DNA from: Pseudomonas sp. WN033
Lineage (GTDB): Bacteria > Pseudomonadota > Gammaproteobacteria > Pseudomonadales > Pseudomonadaceae
Direction of reading: 5' to 3'
DNA length: 64,000 nucleotides
Assembly: GCA_002287035.1 (NCBI GenBank)
Contig: NSKG01000001.1
Span: 124,001-188,000 of the forward strand
Shown: piece by piece, positions 24,751 through 33,049 of the stretch
Position numbering within the stretch: position 1 is the first letter of the stretch
Layout of the letters: each line of letters begins with the position of its first letter
Made by a program: the position numbers and the translations under genes
The notes under the pieces: model-generated
Seen by the model: the letters and a program-made list of their open reading frames with translations, nothing else
Databases searched by the model: none
Told to the model about the DNA's origin: nothing

Positions 24751-24817
24751 TATAACGATTGGCTTTGCGGCGTGCCGGAGCGCAGCGTAGGTACGTCCGC
24801 CAACAACCATTTGTTAA
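24751..24817 (-). repeat. attC-like imperfect palindrome
   Basis: Outer arms TAACGATTGG and CCATTTGTTA enclose inner arms GCGGCGTGCC and GGTACGTCCGC around a short loop. The arms are unequal in length (24 and 27 nt), giving bulged bases as in integron attC sites. On the minus strand it starts 5 bp after the stop of the TIR gene and ends in GTTATAC, close to the attC core GTTRRRY. No integron integrase is in the window. It could also be an ordinary terminator-type hairpin. Confidence 0.45.
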
Positions 24818-24821
24818 TAGA

Positions 24822-25475
24822 TCACTTTACTTTGATCTTGGAGAGTAGCCTCCTGGCTTCTTTCTGCTGAATGAGACTTCCGTCACTCATCACTTCTGTC
24901 AGAATGTCCGACGCGCCTCCGCTATCCCCCATATCCATGTAGGCCCTAGCTAAATCCAACTTGGTATTGTTCTCTTCTTCGGAATCCCATTGGTGAGCCT
25001 CAAAGGGATTTGGACCTAGCTCTGGCTTATCCAGGTGAGCTACATCATGAATCTCTTTAATAAGGCGATCCATTTCCGAATTGAAACTCTCTACTCTGCT
25101 AAAGTCCAGATAAAGTCGGCTTTTCAAAAGCTCAGGCAACGCCGGGCTGTCGGAACCTTGCCGAACAAGTACGATAAATTTGGTTGTGCCCAAATCACTC
25201 ATTAGGGAGGAATTGATTACAAATGCCTCCAAGCCCACACCACCACTTCGCTGGTTGGCTTTTCTAGCATATTGTTCCGTACAGATGAGGAGGACCCTAT
25301 CAGACCCAAGAATTGATTCTTCGACAAACCGTGGGATTTCCTCTCCTGCTCTTAAATCCCATTGATCGAGAATCACCTGGACCCCGCTGTTCACCAGGTT
25401 CGTAGCCAGATGCCTCACCCATTTCTTATGCTCATCGCTGTCATGAGAATAGGATATGAAAACAGTCTTCGTCAT
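24822..25475 (-). CDS. TIR/SEFIR domain protein with FimV-like C-terminal domain
   Basis: 217 aa. Residues 1-150 form a TIR/SEFIR domain: VFISYSHDSDEHKKWVRHLATNL, ILDQWDLRAGEEIPRFVEESI, then VLLICTEQYARKA and EAFVINSSL. Such domains act as NADases or signalling adaptors in bacterial immunity. Residues ~170-215 (KLDLARAYMDMGDSGGASDILTEV) match the short C-terminal helical domain of FimV, a tetratricopeptide-like module that makes protein contacts. I do not know this fusion as a described architecture. AAGGA precedes the ATG. It is a single gene, AT-rich, followed at once by an attC-like palindrome and lying beside an ABC-3C system. Confidence 0.78.
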   Translation of the reverse strand: MTKTVFISYSHDSDEHKKWVRHLATNLVNSGVQVILDQWDLRAGEEIPRFVEESILGSDRVLLICTEQYARKANQRSGGVGLEAFVINSSLMSDLGTTKFIVLVRQGSDSPALPELLKSRLYLDFSRVESFNSEMDRLIKEIHDVAHLDKPELGPNPFEAHQWDSEEENNTKLDLARAYMDMGDSGGASDILTEVMSDGSLIQQKEARRLLSKIKVK

Positions 25476-25812
25476 GAGATTCCTTATTCTCGGGCTTCAG
25501 GACACGGGATCAATGATTATTAACAGCCTGACTCAGCAGCGCACTTCACTAATGCGCGACAAAACACCCACTCTTCAGCCAGATTCTTATTAAAAATCAA
25601 AAGATTGGAACCCATTCCGACCTTGGTTTCTGCACGTTAAACCGTGCGCGATATAGCCCCATTACAACTGCACGCCCACTGGTAAAGTCAGTGTGTGCTG
25701 AGTTTGGGATGCTGTGGTGCGGATTGGCATCCATGCCTCAGAGGTGGGCTGCATGATGGCAGTTAGCTAGATACTAGCTACGTTTTGCCGGGCTTGCCAA
25801 GTCGGATGCTGG
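25476..25812. other. Gene-free gap at right edge of AT-rich island
   Basis: About 335 bp without a coding frame I can support. Composition returns to GC-rich near 25800. No tRNA or integrase remnant was recognised, and no clear flanking direct repeat pairs with the left edge. Confidence 0.4.
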
Positions 25813-26145
25813 CTAGTTCAGAGTTTCCAATACCGCTTCCAGCCTACCCAGCTCCCACACGCTCAACAGCTCCAGCGGGTCAGTGCCGCGTTCGGCCCAG
25901 GAGTGCATGTCGACGCGGCGGCCATCGGTGGTTGTGCAGGCGGCGCAGTAGTCCAGGGCGCCGGCTTCCTTGTTCAGGGTGATGAGCCAGCCGTCGATTT
26001 CGATGGTGACCAGACCGCTATGCACATCGTTCCAGCCTTGCTGCCCATGCCGGCGGGCGGTGGCGGTGCCCAGGCAGACGTCCTTGAGCCGCTGATAGAC
26101 CTCGCGGGCTGGAAGATTGGTGGCGGTGGGGGCTGGCTGATTCAC
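25813..26145 (-). CDS. DUF7693-like hypothetical protein
   Basis: 110 aa. It begins with AREVYQRLKDVCLGTATARRHGQQGWNDVHSGLVTIEIDGWLITL and has DYCAACTTTDGRR before an acidic tail. This pattern (a short helix, then a beta-rich part with W-x-H...G and D-G-W) is seen in small Pseudomonas proteins now grouped as DUF7693. No signal peptide or membrane segment is present and no function is known. It diverges from the modE-like gene across 66 bp, but that spacing alone does not tie it to molybdate. Confidence 0.6.
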   Translation of the reverse strand: MNQPAPTATNLPAREVYQRLKDVCLGTATARRHGQQGWNDVHSGLVTIEIDGWLITLNKEAGALDYCAACTTTDGRRVDMHSWAERGTDPLELLSVWELGRLEAVLETLN

Positions 26146-26211
26146 GGGCTCATGTCCTGTTTGGGTTTGTGGGTATACTGAGCGGCAACTGTCACCCGAT
26201 GCAATATTTCC

Positions 26212-26580
26212 ATGCCTTCACGATTACGTCTGCGCCAGCGATTGATGTTCGGCAATGCCATTGCCCTTGGGCCGGGCAAGGCTGAGTTGTTGCAGCACAT
26301 CGCGGACTGCGGTTCGATCTCGGCGGCGGCCCGGCGCATGGGTATGAGTTATCGCCGTGCCTGGCTGCTGGTGGAAACTATGAATCAGTGCTTTCGGGCC
26401 CCGCTGATTGAAACCGCTGCCGGTGGTAAAGGTGGTGGTGGCGCGGCGCTGACTTCGCTCGGTCAGCAGGTGCTCATCCACTATCAGCGCATTCAGACGC
26501 TGGCTGAGGCGGCGACGGCTGGTGAACTGGATGAGCTGGAGGGGTTGCTTGCGAAGGCCCCGCCTGCCGATCCCCACTAG
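26212..26580 (+). CDS. ModE-like one-domain winged-helix regulator
   Basis: 122 aa. It contains the ModE N-terminal winged helix (LGPGKAELLQHIADCGSISAAARRMGMSYRRAWLLVETMNQCFRAPLIE), with the glycine-rich wing GGKGGGGAALTSLGQQVL. The molybdate-binding MOP domains of full-length ModE are absent; the protein ends soon after the dimer helix. It precedes modABC in the same direction and probably represses it through the palindrome at 26648-26671. How it would sense molybdate without MOP domains is not clear; some bacteria use a separate molbindin. Confidence 0.82.
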   Translation: MPSRLRLRQRLMFGNAIALGPGKAELLQHIADCGSISAAARRMGMSYRRAWLLVETMNQCFRAPLIETAAGGKGGGGAALTSLGQQVLIHYQRIQTLAEAATAGELDELEGLLAKAPPADPH

Positions 26581-26647
26581 GCCCTCCTGAAAACTACCTA
26601 TACCTCCAACGGCAGATTGACGCCTTAATTCTCACCCGGCTACCCTG

Positions 26648-26671
26648 CGTCATATTCAACTGTATATAGCG
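26648..26671. promoter_or_regulatory. Candidate ModE box upstream of modA
   Basis: CGTCATAT and ATATAGCG form inverted arms with 8 bp between. The right arm read in reverse is CGCTATAT, a perfect match to the CGnTATAT half-site of ModE boxes; the left arm differs at one base. It lies 42 bp before modA. Confidence 0.6.
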
Positions 26672-26712
26672 AAGCAGTTGCCTTTCCCTACTCGCTCACG
26701 CAAGGAGCCCGC

Positions 26713-27489
26713 ATGTCCTTTCTGAGGATGATCCGCTGGATCGCCGCTTGTGCAGCGCTGCTGCTGGCCAGCACGCTGCAGGCCAGTGAGCCGGTGCGGA
26801 TTGCTGCGGCTTCCGATCTGCGCTATGCCCTTGATGAGATTCTGGCGGTTTATCGCCAGGCTCGCCCGGATGCGGCCATCGATGTGATTTATGGTTCATC
26901 CGGCAAGATGACCACCCAGATCATCAACGGGGCGCCCTACGATATGTTCTTCTCTGCCGATATTGCTTTCCCCAGGCAGTTACAGGAGCGTGGCCTGACC
27001 GTGACTGAGCCGGCGGTGTATGCCCTGGGCCGGATCGTGCTGTGGAGCAATTCGCTGGATGCCAGCCAGCTCAGCCTTGCGGACCTGACCGACTCACGTA
27101 TCCGCCGCATCGCCATTGCCCAGCCAAGCCATGCACCCTATGGCCAGCGGGCCCAGGAGGCGCTACAGGCTGCAGGGGTATGGGAAGCGGTGCAATCCAA
27201 GCTGGTGTTCGGTGAGAACATCGCTCAGACGGCCCAGATGACTCAGTCAGGCGCGGCGCAGGTTGGCATCATCGCCCTGTCACTGGCACGCTTCCCGGAC
27301 CTGGCCAAACATGGCTACAAGCTGATTGACGATGCCCTCCACAACCCGCTGACCCAGGGCTATGTGGTCACCCGGCGGGGCGCCGACAAGCCTGTGGCTC
27401 TGGATTTTGCCGAGTTCATGGCTACCGGGCCCGCGCATGAAATCATGCTGCGCTATGGCTTTCTGATGCCCGCTGAGCAGGTACCATAA
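26713..27489 (+). CDS. modA: Molybdate ABC transporter substrate-binding protein ModA
   Basis: 258 aa. A Sec signal peptide occupies residues ~1-24 (ending LQASEP), then the ModA fold begins with VRIAAASDLRYALDEIL and YGSSGKMTTQIINGAPYDMFFSADIAFP. The GSSGK loop and FFSAD segment are ligand-binding parts of the periplasmic molybdate/tungstate receptor. ModA delivers oxyanion to ModBC. The AAGGAG upstream of 26713 is a strong ribosome binding site. It is the first gene of modABC. Molybdenum serves cofactor enzymes such as nitrate reductase or formate dehydrogenase; none lie in the window. Confidence 0.95.
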   Translation: MSFLRMIRWIAACAALLLASTLQASEPVRIAAASDLRYALDEILAVYRQARPDAAIDVIYGSSGKMTTQIINGAPYDMFFSADIAFPRQLQERGLTVTEPAVYALGRIVLWSNSLDASQLSLADLTDSRIRRIAIAQPSHAPYGQRAQEALQAAGVWEAVQSKLVFGENIAQTAQMTQSGAAQVGIIALSLARFPDLAKHGYKLIDDALHNPLTQGYVVTRRGADKPVALDFAEFMATGPAHEIMLRYGFLMPAEQVP

Positions 27490-27491
27490 AC

Positions 27492-28178
27492 ATGCTCGGA
27501 CTCAGCCCGGCAGACTGGCAGGCCATTGATGTCACCTTGCGGCTTTGCCTGTACACCACCCTGATTCTGCTGGTGATTGCCACGCCGCTGGCCTGGTGGC
27601 TGGCGCAGGGGCGTTCTCGCACACGGGTTGTGGTGCAGGCGATTGTCGCGCTGCCATTGGTTCTGCCGCCCACGGTGCTGGGGTTCTACCTGCTGGTCAC
27701 GCTGGGGCCGCATGGTTTTGTGGGCCGCACGCTGGAGAACATGGGGCTTGAGCATCTGGCCTTTTCGTTCGAGGGCATTCTGTTTGCCTCGGTGCTGTAT
27801 TCGATGCCCTTTGCCGTACAGCCGCTGTGCGAGGCGTTCAGCAATCTTGGCCGGCGTCCGGTGGAAGTGGCCAGCAGCCTGGGCGCTGGCGCGCTGGATC
27901 GCTTTCGCAGCGTCATCTTTCCCCTGACCCGTGGCGGCTTTGTGGTCGCAGCAACCCTGACCTTTGCCCATACGCTGGGCGAGTTCGGGGTGATTCTGAT
28001 GCTGGGCGGCAGTATTCCCGGGGAGACCAAGGTGCTGTCGATCCTCATCTATGACCATACCGAGGCCATGAACTACGCAGCGGCGCACCGCCTCTCGCTG
28101 ATGCTGCTGATCTTTGCCTTTATCACCCTGTTTATTGTCTACAGCATCAACCGGCGCTTTCAGGTGGCCAGAGCATGA
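27492..28178 (+). CDS. modB: Molybdate ABC transporter permease ModB
   Basis: 228 aa with five predicted membrane helices. It carries the ABC permease EAA loop (EVASSLGAGALDRFRSVIFPLTRGG) that docks with ModC, and PLVLPPTVLGFYLL, typical of ModB. It forms the homodimeric channel for molybdate uptake. The gene begins 2 bp after modA ends and overlaps modC by 4 bp (ATGA), so the operon is compact and coupled. Confidence 0.95.
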   Translation: MLGLSPADWQAIDVTLRLCLYTTLILLVIATPLAWWLAQGRSRTRVVVQAIVALPLVLPPTVLGFYLLVTLGPHGFVGRTLENMGLEHLAFSFEGILFASVLYSMPFAVQPLCEAFSNLGRRPVEVASSLGAGALDRFRSVIFPLTRGGFVVAATLTFAHTLGEFGVILMLGGSIPGETKVLSILIYDHTEAMNYAAAHRLSLMLLIFAFITLFIVYSINRRFQVARA

Positions 28179-29248
28179 CGCTGCATATTCAGGCCCAGCT
28201 GCGCCATGGCGATGACTTTCAGTTGCAGGTCGATACCGAGCTGCCGTTGCAGGGTGTCACTGCGTTATTCGGCCGCTCGGGTTGCGGCAAGACCACGCTG
28301 CTGCGGATCATTGCCGGGCTGGAGCGGGTGCCGGCTGCCACACTGCGGTTTGGCGAGCAGACCTGGCAGCAGGGACGCAGCTTTGTGCCACTGCACCGAC
28401 GCCGTATCGGTCTGGTCTTTCAGGAAGACAGCCTGCTGCCGCACCTGTCGGCACGTGACAACCTGCTGTATGGCTACCGGCGTACCCCCGCCGCCCTGCG
28501 CCGGCTGCATCCCCCCGAGGTGTGCGCCATGCTGGATATTGAAGACCTGCTCGAACGGCGGATCGACCAGCTCTCCGGCGGCCAGCGCCAACGCTTTGCT
28601 CTGGGGCGGGCACTGCTGATCAGCCCGCAGTTGCTGTTGCTCGATGAGCCGCTGTCGGCGCTGGACACCCAGACCAAGCGGGAAATCATGCCATTTCTCT
28701 CACGCATGGCGGCAGAATCCGGTGTACCGATCATCATGGTGACCCATGCCCCGGACGAGGTGGAACGGCTGGCCGACCGCATCGTGTTCATGCGCGACGG
28801 CCAGATCGAATGTATCGAGTCGCTGAGCGCTGCCCTGGCCCGGCACGACTCGCCGTTGTTTGCCGATGAAGGGGCTGCCAGCGTCCTGCATGGCATGCTG
28901 GGTGAAGCCGCGGCCGATGGTCTGCGGCCCTTCGGCCCGGCCGAGGCGCGCCTGTGGCTTTCAGCGGCGGCCTCGGATGCCGGCACACGCCCACAACGTC
29001 TGCAGATACGCGCTCAAGATGTCAGCCTGGCGCTGGATGACCCGCAACGCATCAGCATCCAGAACCACCTGAAAGTCACTATCGAGCGCATCGACCCGAT
29101 CAAGCTCCAGCATGTTCTGGTGGCCTGCCGGACCGGCGACGGCCAATTGCTGCTGGCCGAAATTACCCGGCGGGCCACGCAGCAGTTGCAACTGGCCCCC
29201 GGGCAAAGCGTGTTCGCCCTGATCAAGTCGGTGGCGCTGCTGGAGTAA
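28175..29248 (+). CDS. modC: Molybdate ABC transporter ATP-binding protein ModC
   Basis: 357 aa. Walker A is GRSGCGKTT (residues ~33-41), the signature LSGGQRQRFALGRAL (~133), Walker B LLLLDEPLSAL (~155) and the switch histidine in VTHAPDEV. The C-terminal ~70 residues are a MOP (molybdate-binding) domain (LQIRAQDVSLALDDPQ), which allows feedback inhibition by molybdate. It powers import through ModB. With a one-domain ModE-like regulator upstream, this MOP domain is the only molybdate-sensing module visible in the locus. Confidence 0.96.
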   Translation: MTLHIQAQLRHGDDFQLQVDTELPLQGVTALFGRSGCGKTTLLRIIAGLERVPAATLRFGEQTWQQGRSFVPLHRRRIGLVFQEDSLLPHLSARDNLLYGYRRTPAALRRLHPPEVCAMLDIEDLLERRIDQLSGGQRQRFALGRALLISPQLLLLDEPLSALDTQTKREIMPFLSRMAAESGVPIIMVTHAPDEVERLADRIVFMRDGQIECIESLSAALARHDSPLFADEGAASVLHGMLGEAAADGLRPFGPAEARLWLSAAASDAGTRPQRLQIRAQDVSLALDDPQRISIQNHLKVTIERIDPIKLQHVLVACRTGDGQLLLAEITRRATQQLQLAPGQSVFALIKSVALLE

Positions 29249-29255
29249 GGCCAAA

Positions 29256-29738
29256 TTACTGCATCAGCTCATTCAAGGCCCAGGTATCCAGAAATGCCGT
29301 AACGCGGGTGATCCTGTCCCCCTCCAGCACCATATGCCAGGCATAGCTGTTGAGGTATTCCGATCCATCGCTGGCCGTGGCGCGGCCATCCCACAGCACC
29401 ACAACATTATTACCCTGGGCTATGACCTGTTTGACCTCTGGTGTTATCGGCGTCGCCAGACGGGCATTGATCGGGCCGACCGCCTCATCGACCAGTGCCT
29501 GCTTGCTGCGATAGACCGCCGATACCGGGCTGAACCCGGCTACGGTCCATTCAGCATCGTCCGCCAGCAGGTCAAACACGCTGCCGCGCCCCTGCCGCCA
29601 GTCTTCAAATGCCTGCCGCACAACTGATTCAGCACTGTTCGGCGGTTTATCCGGGCTTTTGGCATTCGCCACAACAGTCAGGCCAATACACAGAAAAAGC
29701 GTGCAGCAGGCTTTGGTGAGGTTAGTTCTGCTAGTCAT
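29256..29738 (-). CDS. Exported SnoaL/NTF2-like protein
   Basis: 160 aa. Residues 1-25 are a signal peptide (KACCTLFLCIGLTVVANAKS). The mature part is a SnoaL-like NTF2 fold: VVRQAFEDWRQGRGSVFDLLADDAEWTVAGFSPVSAVYRSKQAL, ending GDRITRVTAFLDTWALNEL. Such proteins are isomerases, hydrolases or binding proteins; the substrate is unknown. AGGAGA stands just before the ATG at 29738; a longer in-frame start at 29879 lacks support. It lies 31 bp after the SDR gene on the same strand, so the two probably form an operon under the divergent AraC regulator. Confidence 0.82.
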   Translation of the reverse strand: MTSRTNLTKACCTLFLCIGLTVVANAKSPDKPPNSAESVVRQAFEDWRQGRGSVFDLLADDAEWTVAGFSPVSAVYRSKQALVDEAVGPINARLATPITPEVKQVIAQGNNVVVLWDGRATASDGSEYLNSYAWHMVLEGDRITRVTAFLDTWALNELMQ

Positions 29739-29769
29739 GGGAGTCTCCTTGTTGGGGCTACCACTGGTC

Positions 29770-30513
29770 TTAATGCGCGCTGGCAGTGGGCCGCACGATA
29801 ATCTCGCTGGTATCCACATCCTCGGGCTGCTCAATGGCAAACCGAATGGCGCGTGCAATCGCAAACGGGCTGATGGCAACTTGTCTGAACGCTTTCATTG
29901 CGTCACGTGCCTGGGGGTCGGAGATACTGTCAGCCAGCTCGGACTCGGTTACCCCTGGGCTTACCGTGGTAACGCGGATGTTCGGATGTTCCTGACGCAA
30001 GCCATCGGAAATCGCCCAAACCGCGTACTTGGTCGCACAGTACACGGCTGCCGTGGGTGATACGGCATGTGCGCCAATGGATGCCACATTGATAATCTGG
30101 CCGCTGCCCTGCGCCTGCATCATTGGCAATACAGCGGCAATGCCGTGCAGTACGCCACGGATGTTAACGTCGATCATGCGATCCCACTCGTCCACCTTGA
30201 GGGCCGCCAGAGGGGAAAGCGGCATGACCCCGGCGTTATTGATGATCACATCCACTCTGCCGCACTCGACCCTGGCGAAGTCGACAAAGGCCTGAACCTG
30301 ATCGCGCTGGGTAACATCGAGACGCCGGGTCCAGGCCTGACCGCCGTGGGCGCGGATCTCGGCCACCAGTTGCTCCAGACGGTCGATACGCCGGGCACCG
30401 AGTACAACGTGCGCGCCCTGCTCTGCCAGCACTCTGGCGGTCGCCTCACCGATGCCGCTACTGGCACCGGTAATCAGTACAACCTTGCCCTGGATATTTT
30501 CTCTTGCTGTCAT
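29770..30513 (-). CDS. Short-chain dehydrogenase/reductase
   Basis: 247 aa, classical SDR. It has the cofactor motif TGASSGIGEATA (residues ~15-26), the structural NNAGVMP, and the catalytic Ser...Tyr-x3-Lys (VASIGAHAVSPTAAVYCATKYAV). Position ~40 (GARRIDRLE) has arginines, which suggests NADP(H). It is close to the clavulanate-dehydrogenase-like SDRs common in Pseudomonas; the substrate is unknown. CGGAGG precedes the ATG. It is divergent from an AraC regulator and precedes the SnoaL-like gene. Confidence 0.9.
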   Translation of the reverse strand: MTARENIQGKVVLITGASSGIGEATARVLAEQGAHVVLGARRIDRLEQLVAEIRAHGGQAWTRRLDVTQRDQVQAFVDFARVECGRVDVIINNAGVMPLSPLAALKVDEWDRMIDVNIRGVLHGIAAVLPMMQAQGSGQIINVASIGAHAVSPTAAVYCATKYAVWAISDGLRQEHPNIRVTTVSPGVTESELADSISDPQARDAMKAFRQVAISPFAIARAIRFAIEQPEDVDTSEIIVRPTASAH

Positions 30514-30627
30514 AAGACCTCCGATCCGAATACATGTGATGACTGCCCGAATAATCCTAGAGAGCCAGATGCAGGCGGCGAAGGTCAGTTCATATGCCAG
30601 TCTTGCCTATTCGTATTGACTGGGACG

Positions 30628-30646
30628 CACAGGGTGTAAACCTGTG
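30628..30646. promoter_or_regulatory. Inverted repeat between SDR and AraC genes
   Basis: CACAGG-GTGTAAA-CCTGTG is a perfect 6+6 inverted repeat 38 bp upstream of the AraC start, with TTGACT at 30616-30621. It is a candidate site for control of the divergent genes. Confidence 0.35.
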
Positions 30647-30683
30647 TTTTCATAGACTCTGGTGGTTATTGAGAGAACAACCG

Positions 30684-31613
30684 ATGAGCAGCAACAGCGC
30701 CCAGCAGTTACGCATGGTCGAGTTGATCAAAACCCTGGCGCCTGCCGAAGGCTACACAGAGTCGATGCTCGACGGCGTTACCTTCATGCGCGCGGATCAG
30801 GCTGTACCCAACACGCCAGCACTCTATGAGCCCAGCATCGTTATCGTGGTGCAAGGGCGCAAACGCGGATTTCATGGTGGCCGGATGTATGTCTATGACG
30901 CCCGCCACTATCTGGTGCTGGCCGTCCCCCTGCCCTTCAGCATTGAGACTGAGGCCAGTGCCGCAGAGCCCTTGCTGGGTCTGATCCTGCGCATTGATCC
31001 GGCTATGGTCGCCGAGCTGGCCATGGAGATCGACCAGACCTTGCTCCAACGCCCGCTCAACCCCGTCAGCCTCAACGCGACACCGATTGACGACAAACTA
31101 GAGAGCGCCACCCTCAGGCTACTGGAGGCGCTAAGCTCGCCGCTTGAGTGCAAGCTGCTGGCACCAGCGATTGTGCGTGAGATTACTTACCGGGTATTGA
31201 CTGGCGAACAGGGTGACGGATTGCGCGCAGCCCTGGTGCAGGGCAGCAACTTTGGGCGCATCGCCAGGGTACTGCGGCGCATACACGACCAGTTCGATCA
31301 CAACCTGGATGTTGGCACGCTGGCCCAGGAGGCCAGCATGAGCGTGCCGACCTTCCATACACACTTCAAGGCCGTGACCCACACGTCGCCACTCCAGTAC
31401 ATCAAGACGATACGCCTGCACCAGGCGCGGCTGATGATGATCCGCAATGGCATCAGCGCAGTTGCCGCCTCGCAGCAGGTCGGCTATGAAAGCACGTCGC
31501 AATTCAGCCGGGAGTTCAAGCGCCTGTTTGGCCGCAGCCCGAAGGATGAGGCCAGACACCTGAAAACCTTGCTGTCGCTAGCAGAGCCGGTAACTGCCGC
31601 CATAATGAAGTGA
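30684..31613 (+). CDS. AraC family regulator (AraC_N type)
   Basis: 309 aa. Residues ~20-175 form the AraC_N cupin-like domain (ALYEPSIVIVVQGRKRGF, HYLVLAVPLPFSIETEAS). Residues ~200-300 hold the two HTH motifs (ASMSVPTFHTHFKAVTHTSPLQYIKTIRLHQAR, then VGYESTSQFSREFKRLFGRSPKDEA). It resembles YqhC-type activators that respond to aldehydes and control reductases. The divergent SDR and SnoaL-like genes are the probable targets. The ATG at 30684 (GAGAG upstream) is preferred over 30594. Confidence 0.88.
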   Translation: MSSNSAQQLRMVELIKTLAPAEGYTESMLDGVTFMRADQAVPNTPALYEPSIVIVVQGRKRGFHGGRMYVYDARHYLVLAVPLPFSIETEASAAEPLLGLILRIDPAMVAELAMEIDQTLLQRPLNPVSLNATPIDDKLESATLRLLEALSSPLECKLLAPAIVREITYRVLTGEQGDGLRAALVQGSNFGRIARVLRRIHDQFDHNLDVGTLAQEASMSVPTFHTHFKAVTHTSPLQYIKTIRLHQARLMMIRNGISAVAASQQVGYESTSQFSREFKRLFGRSPKDEARHLKTLLSLAEPVTAAIMK

Positions 31614-31625
31614 AGCCAAAAGCGC

Positions 31626-33023
31626 TTACTGCGCCACCACCACCCGGTTACGCCCGCTGTGCTTGGCCTGATACAGTGCCTCATCGGCGCGGCGCATCAG
31701 TTGCTGATAGTCCGGGTGCCCGTCGAAACCGGCCACACCAATGCTGACGGTAACGTTCAGGCTCTGTTCCTGGGGCAGGCGAAAGGTTTCCTGGGCTACA
31801 TTCTGGCGCAGCTTTTCTGCTGCTCGCCGGGCACCATCAGCCCCGGTATCGACCAGCAGCATCAGAAACTCTTCACCGCCCAGGCGGAACAGGTAATCCC
31901 CGGCCCGGCTGCTGTTGATCAACAGCGAGGCGAACTGCTGCAACACCCGGTCACCGGCCTCATGACCGTAACTGTCGTTGATGGTTTTGAAGTGATCGAT
32001 GTCGAGTGCCAGCACCGCAAACGGGGTGCCGTTATCACGGGCATAGCTGACCTGCTTGGTCAGAACCACGGAGAGAAATTTGCGATTGAGCAGCCGGGTC
32101 AGGACATCACGCCCGGCTTCCAGGGCGTTGTTCTGCTCGAACAGGTGGTCCAGGCTGAAACGGATAATCTTGACCCGGTCACGCAGCTCGCGCAGGCGCT
32201 GAACCTTCTGTTCGGGCTGCTCATCGAACAATGGCAGCAGCGTGTCGTCGACCTGCTCCATGATTTCCATGATGGTGGTGGCTTCGGCCGTGCCTTCGAA
32301 GGCGTGAATGCCCTTGTGCCGGAACCACAACCCAAACTCCGAGGCGTGGATGCGCGGCAGTTGCGCTGCCTGCAACCCCACCGCCTGATCGAACATCAAC
32401 TGGTTTTCCCAGTCCAGCAGGGCCGCGCGCTGGCGTTCCTTTTCGTTGGCAATGTTCTGGGTCATGGCAAACAGCCGATAGGCTTCTTCGGTGCGGGAGT
32501 TGCGGTCATGGGATACCGAATAGGCATGGCTCATGATTTCCATGGCCAGGTCGATGGTATCCGACAGCAACCGGGCTGCCGCCAGGCGTTGGCCCTCGGC
32601 CTGACTATCTGCATGATCCAGCAGTTCGACAAACCGGTCTTTCAGGCAACGTGCCCCGCGCAGTACCAGATGCACCGGCACATCAATACGGGCGTGCACC
32701 TCGCCAATTTTCTTCTGCTCGGCGATCAGGCGTTGCAAGGCTTCGTCGTCGGATGCGGCGAACAGTCCGGCGATCCAGCGCTGCATCGAGCCCTGCAACC
32801 GGCTGTGTACCTGATCATGGGACAGAAACAGCGATGCCGCCGGGTCCTGCAGCATTTCGCTATAGAAATGCTGCGCAAGGTCCAGGCTGTGTTCGCAGCA
32901 GAAGTCGCGCACAAACTGGCGAACCTGTTCAGGAAACTTCTGGTTCAGCGCCGCCCATTCGGCTGACAGCTGCTCCATAGACAATCGGGGCATGACAATA
33001 TCCATCGCATAAGTTGCCGCCAT
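31626..33023 (-). CDS. Globin-coupled diguanylate cyclase (DosC-like)
   Basis: 465 aa. Residues ~15-165 are a sensor globin with the proximal haem histidine at about H110 in GEVHARIDVPVHL. A middle helical domain (~175-285) leads to a GGDEF domain with the active site GGEEF at 382-386 and an inhibitory-site RAGD at 373-376, so product feedback is likely. Oxygen binding would tune c-di-GMP synthesis, and with it biofilm or motility. Several ATGs lie close together at the start (33023, 33005, 32993, 32978), so the exact start is uncertain. It appears monocistronic. Confidence 0.9.
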   Translation of the reverse strand: MAATYAMDIVMPRLSMEQLSAEWAALNQKFPEQVRQFVRDFCCEHSLDLAQHFYSEMLQDPAASLFLSHDQVHSRLQGSMQRWIAGLFAASDDEALQRLIAEQKKIGEVHARIDVPVHLVLRGARCLKDRFVELLDHADSQAEGQRLAAARLLSDTIDLAMEIMSHAYSVSHDRNSRTEEAYRLFAMTQNIANEKERQRAALLDWENQLMFDQAVGLQAAQLPRIHASEFGLWFRHKGIHAFEGTAEATTIMEIMEQVDDTLLPLFDEQPEQKVQRLRELRDRVKIIRFSLDHLFEQNNALEAGRDVLTRLLNRKFLSVVLTKQVSYARDNGTPFAVLALDIDHFKTINDSYGHEAGDRVLQQFASLLINSSRAGDYLFRLGGEEFLMLLVDTGADGARRAAEKLRQNVAQETFRLPQEQSLNVTVSIGVAGFDGHPDYQQLMRRADEALYQAKHSGRNRVVVAQ

Positions 33024-33049
33024 TGTTCCATGCTGTCAGACCAGTGTCA

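Noticed and set aside
20785-25812. Prophage or integrative element
   Set aside because: No integrase, phage structural gene, att duplication or tRNA target was found; only defence-type genes are present.
26581-26712. Molybdenum cofactor riboswitch before modA
   Set aside because: The 130-bp region shows a ModE-type palindrome but not the conserved Moco RNA segments.
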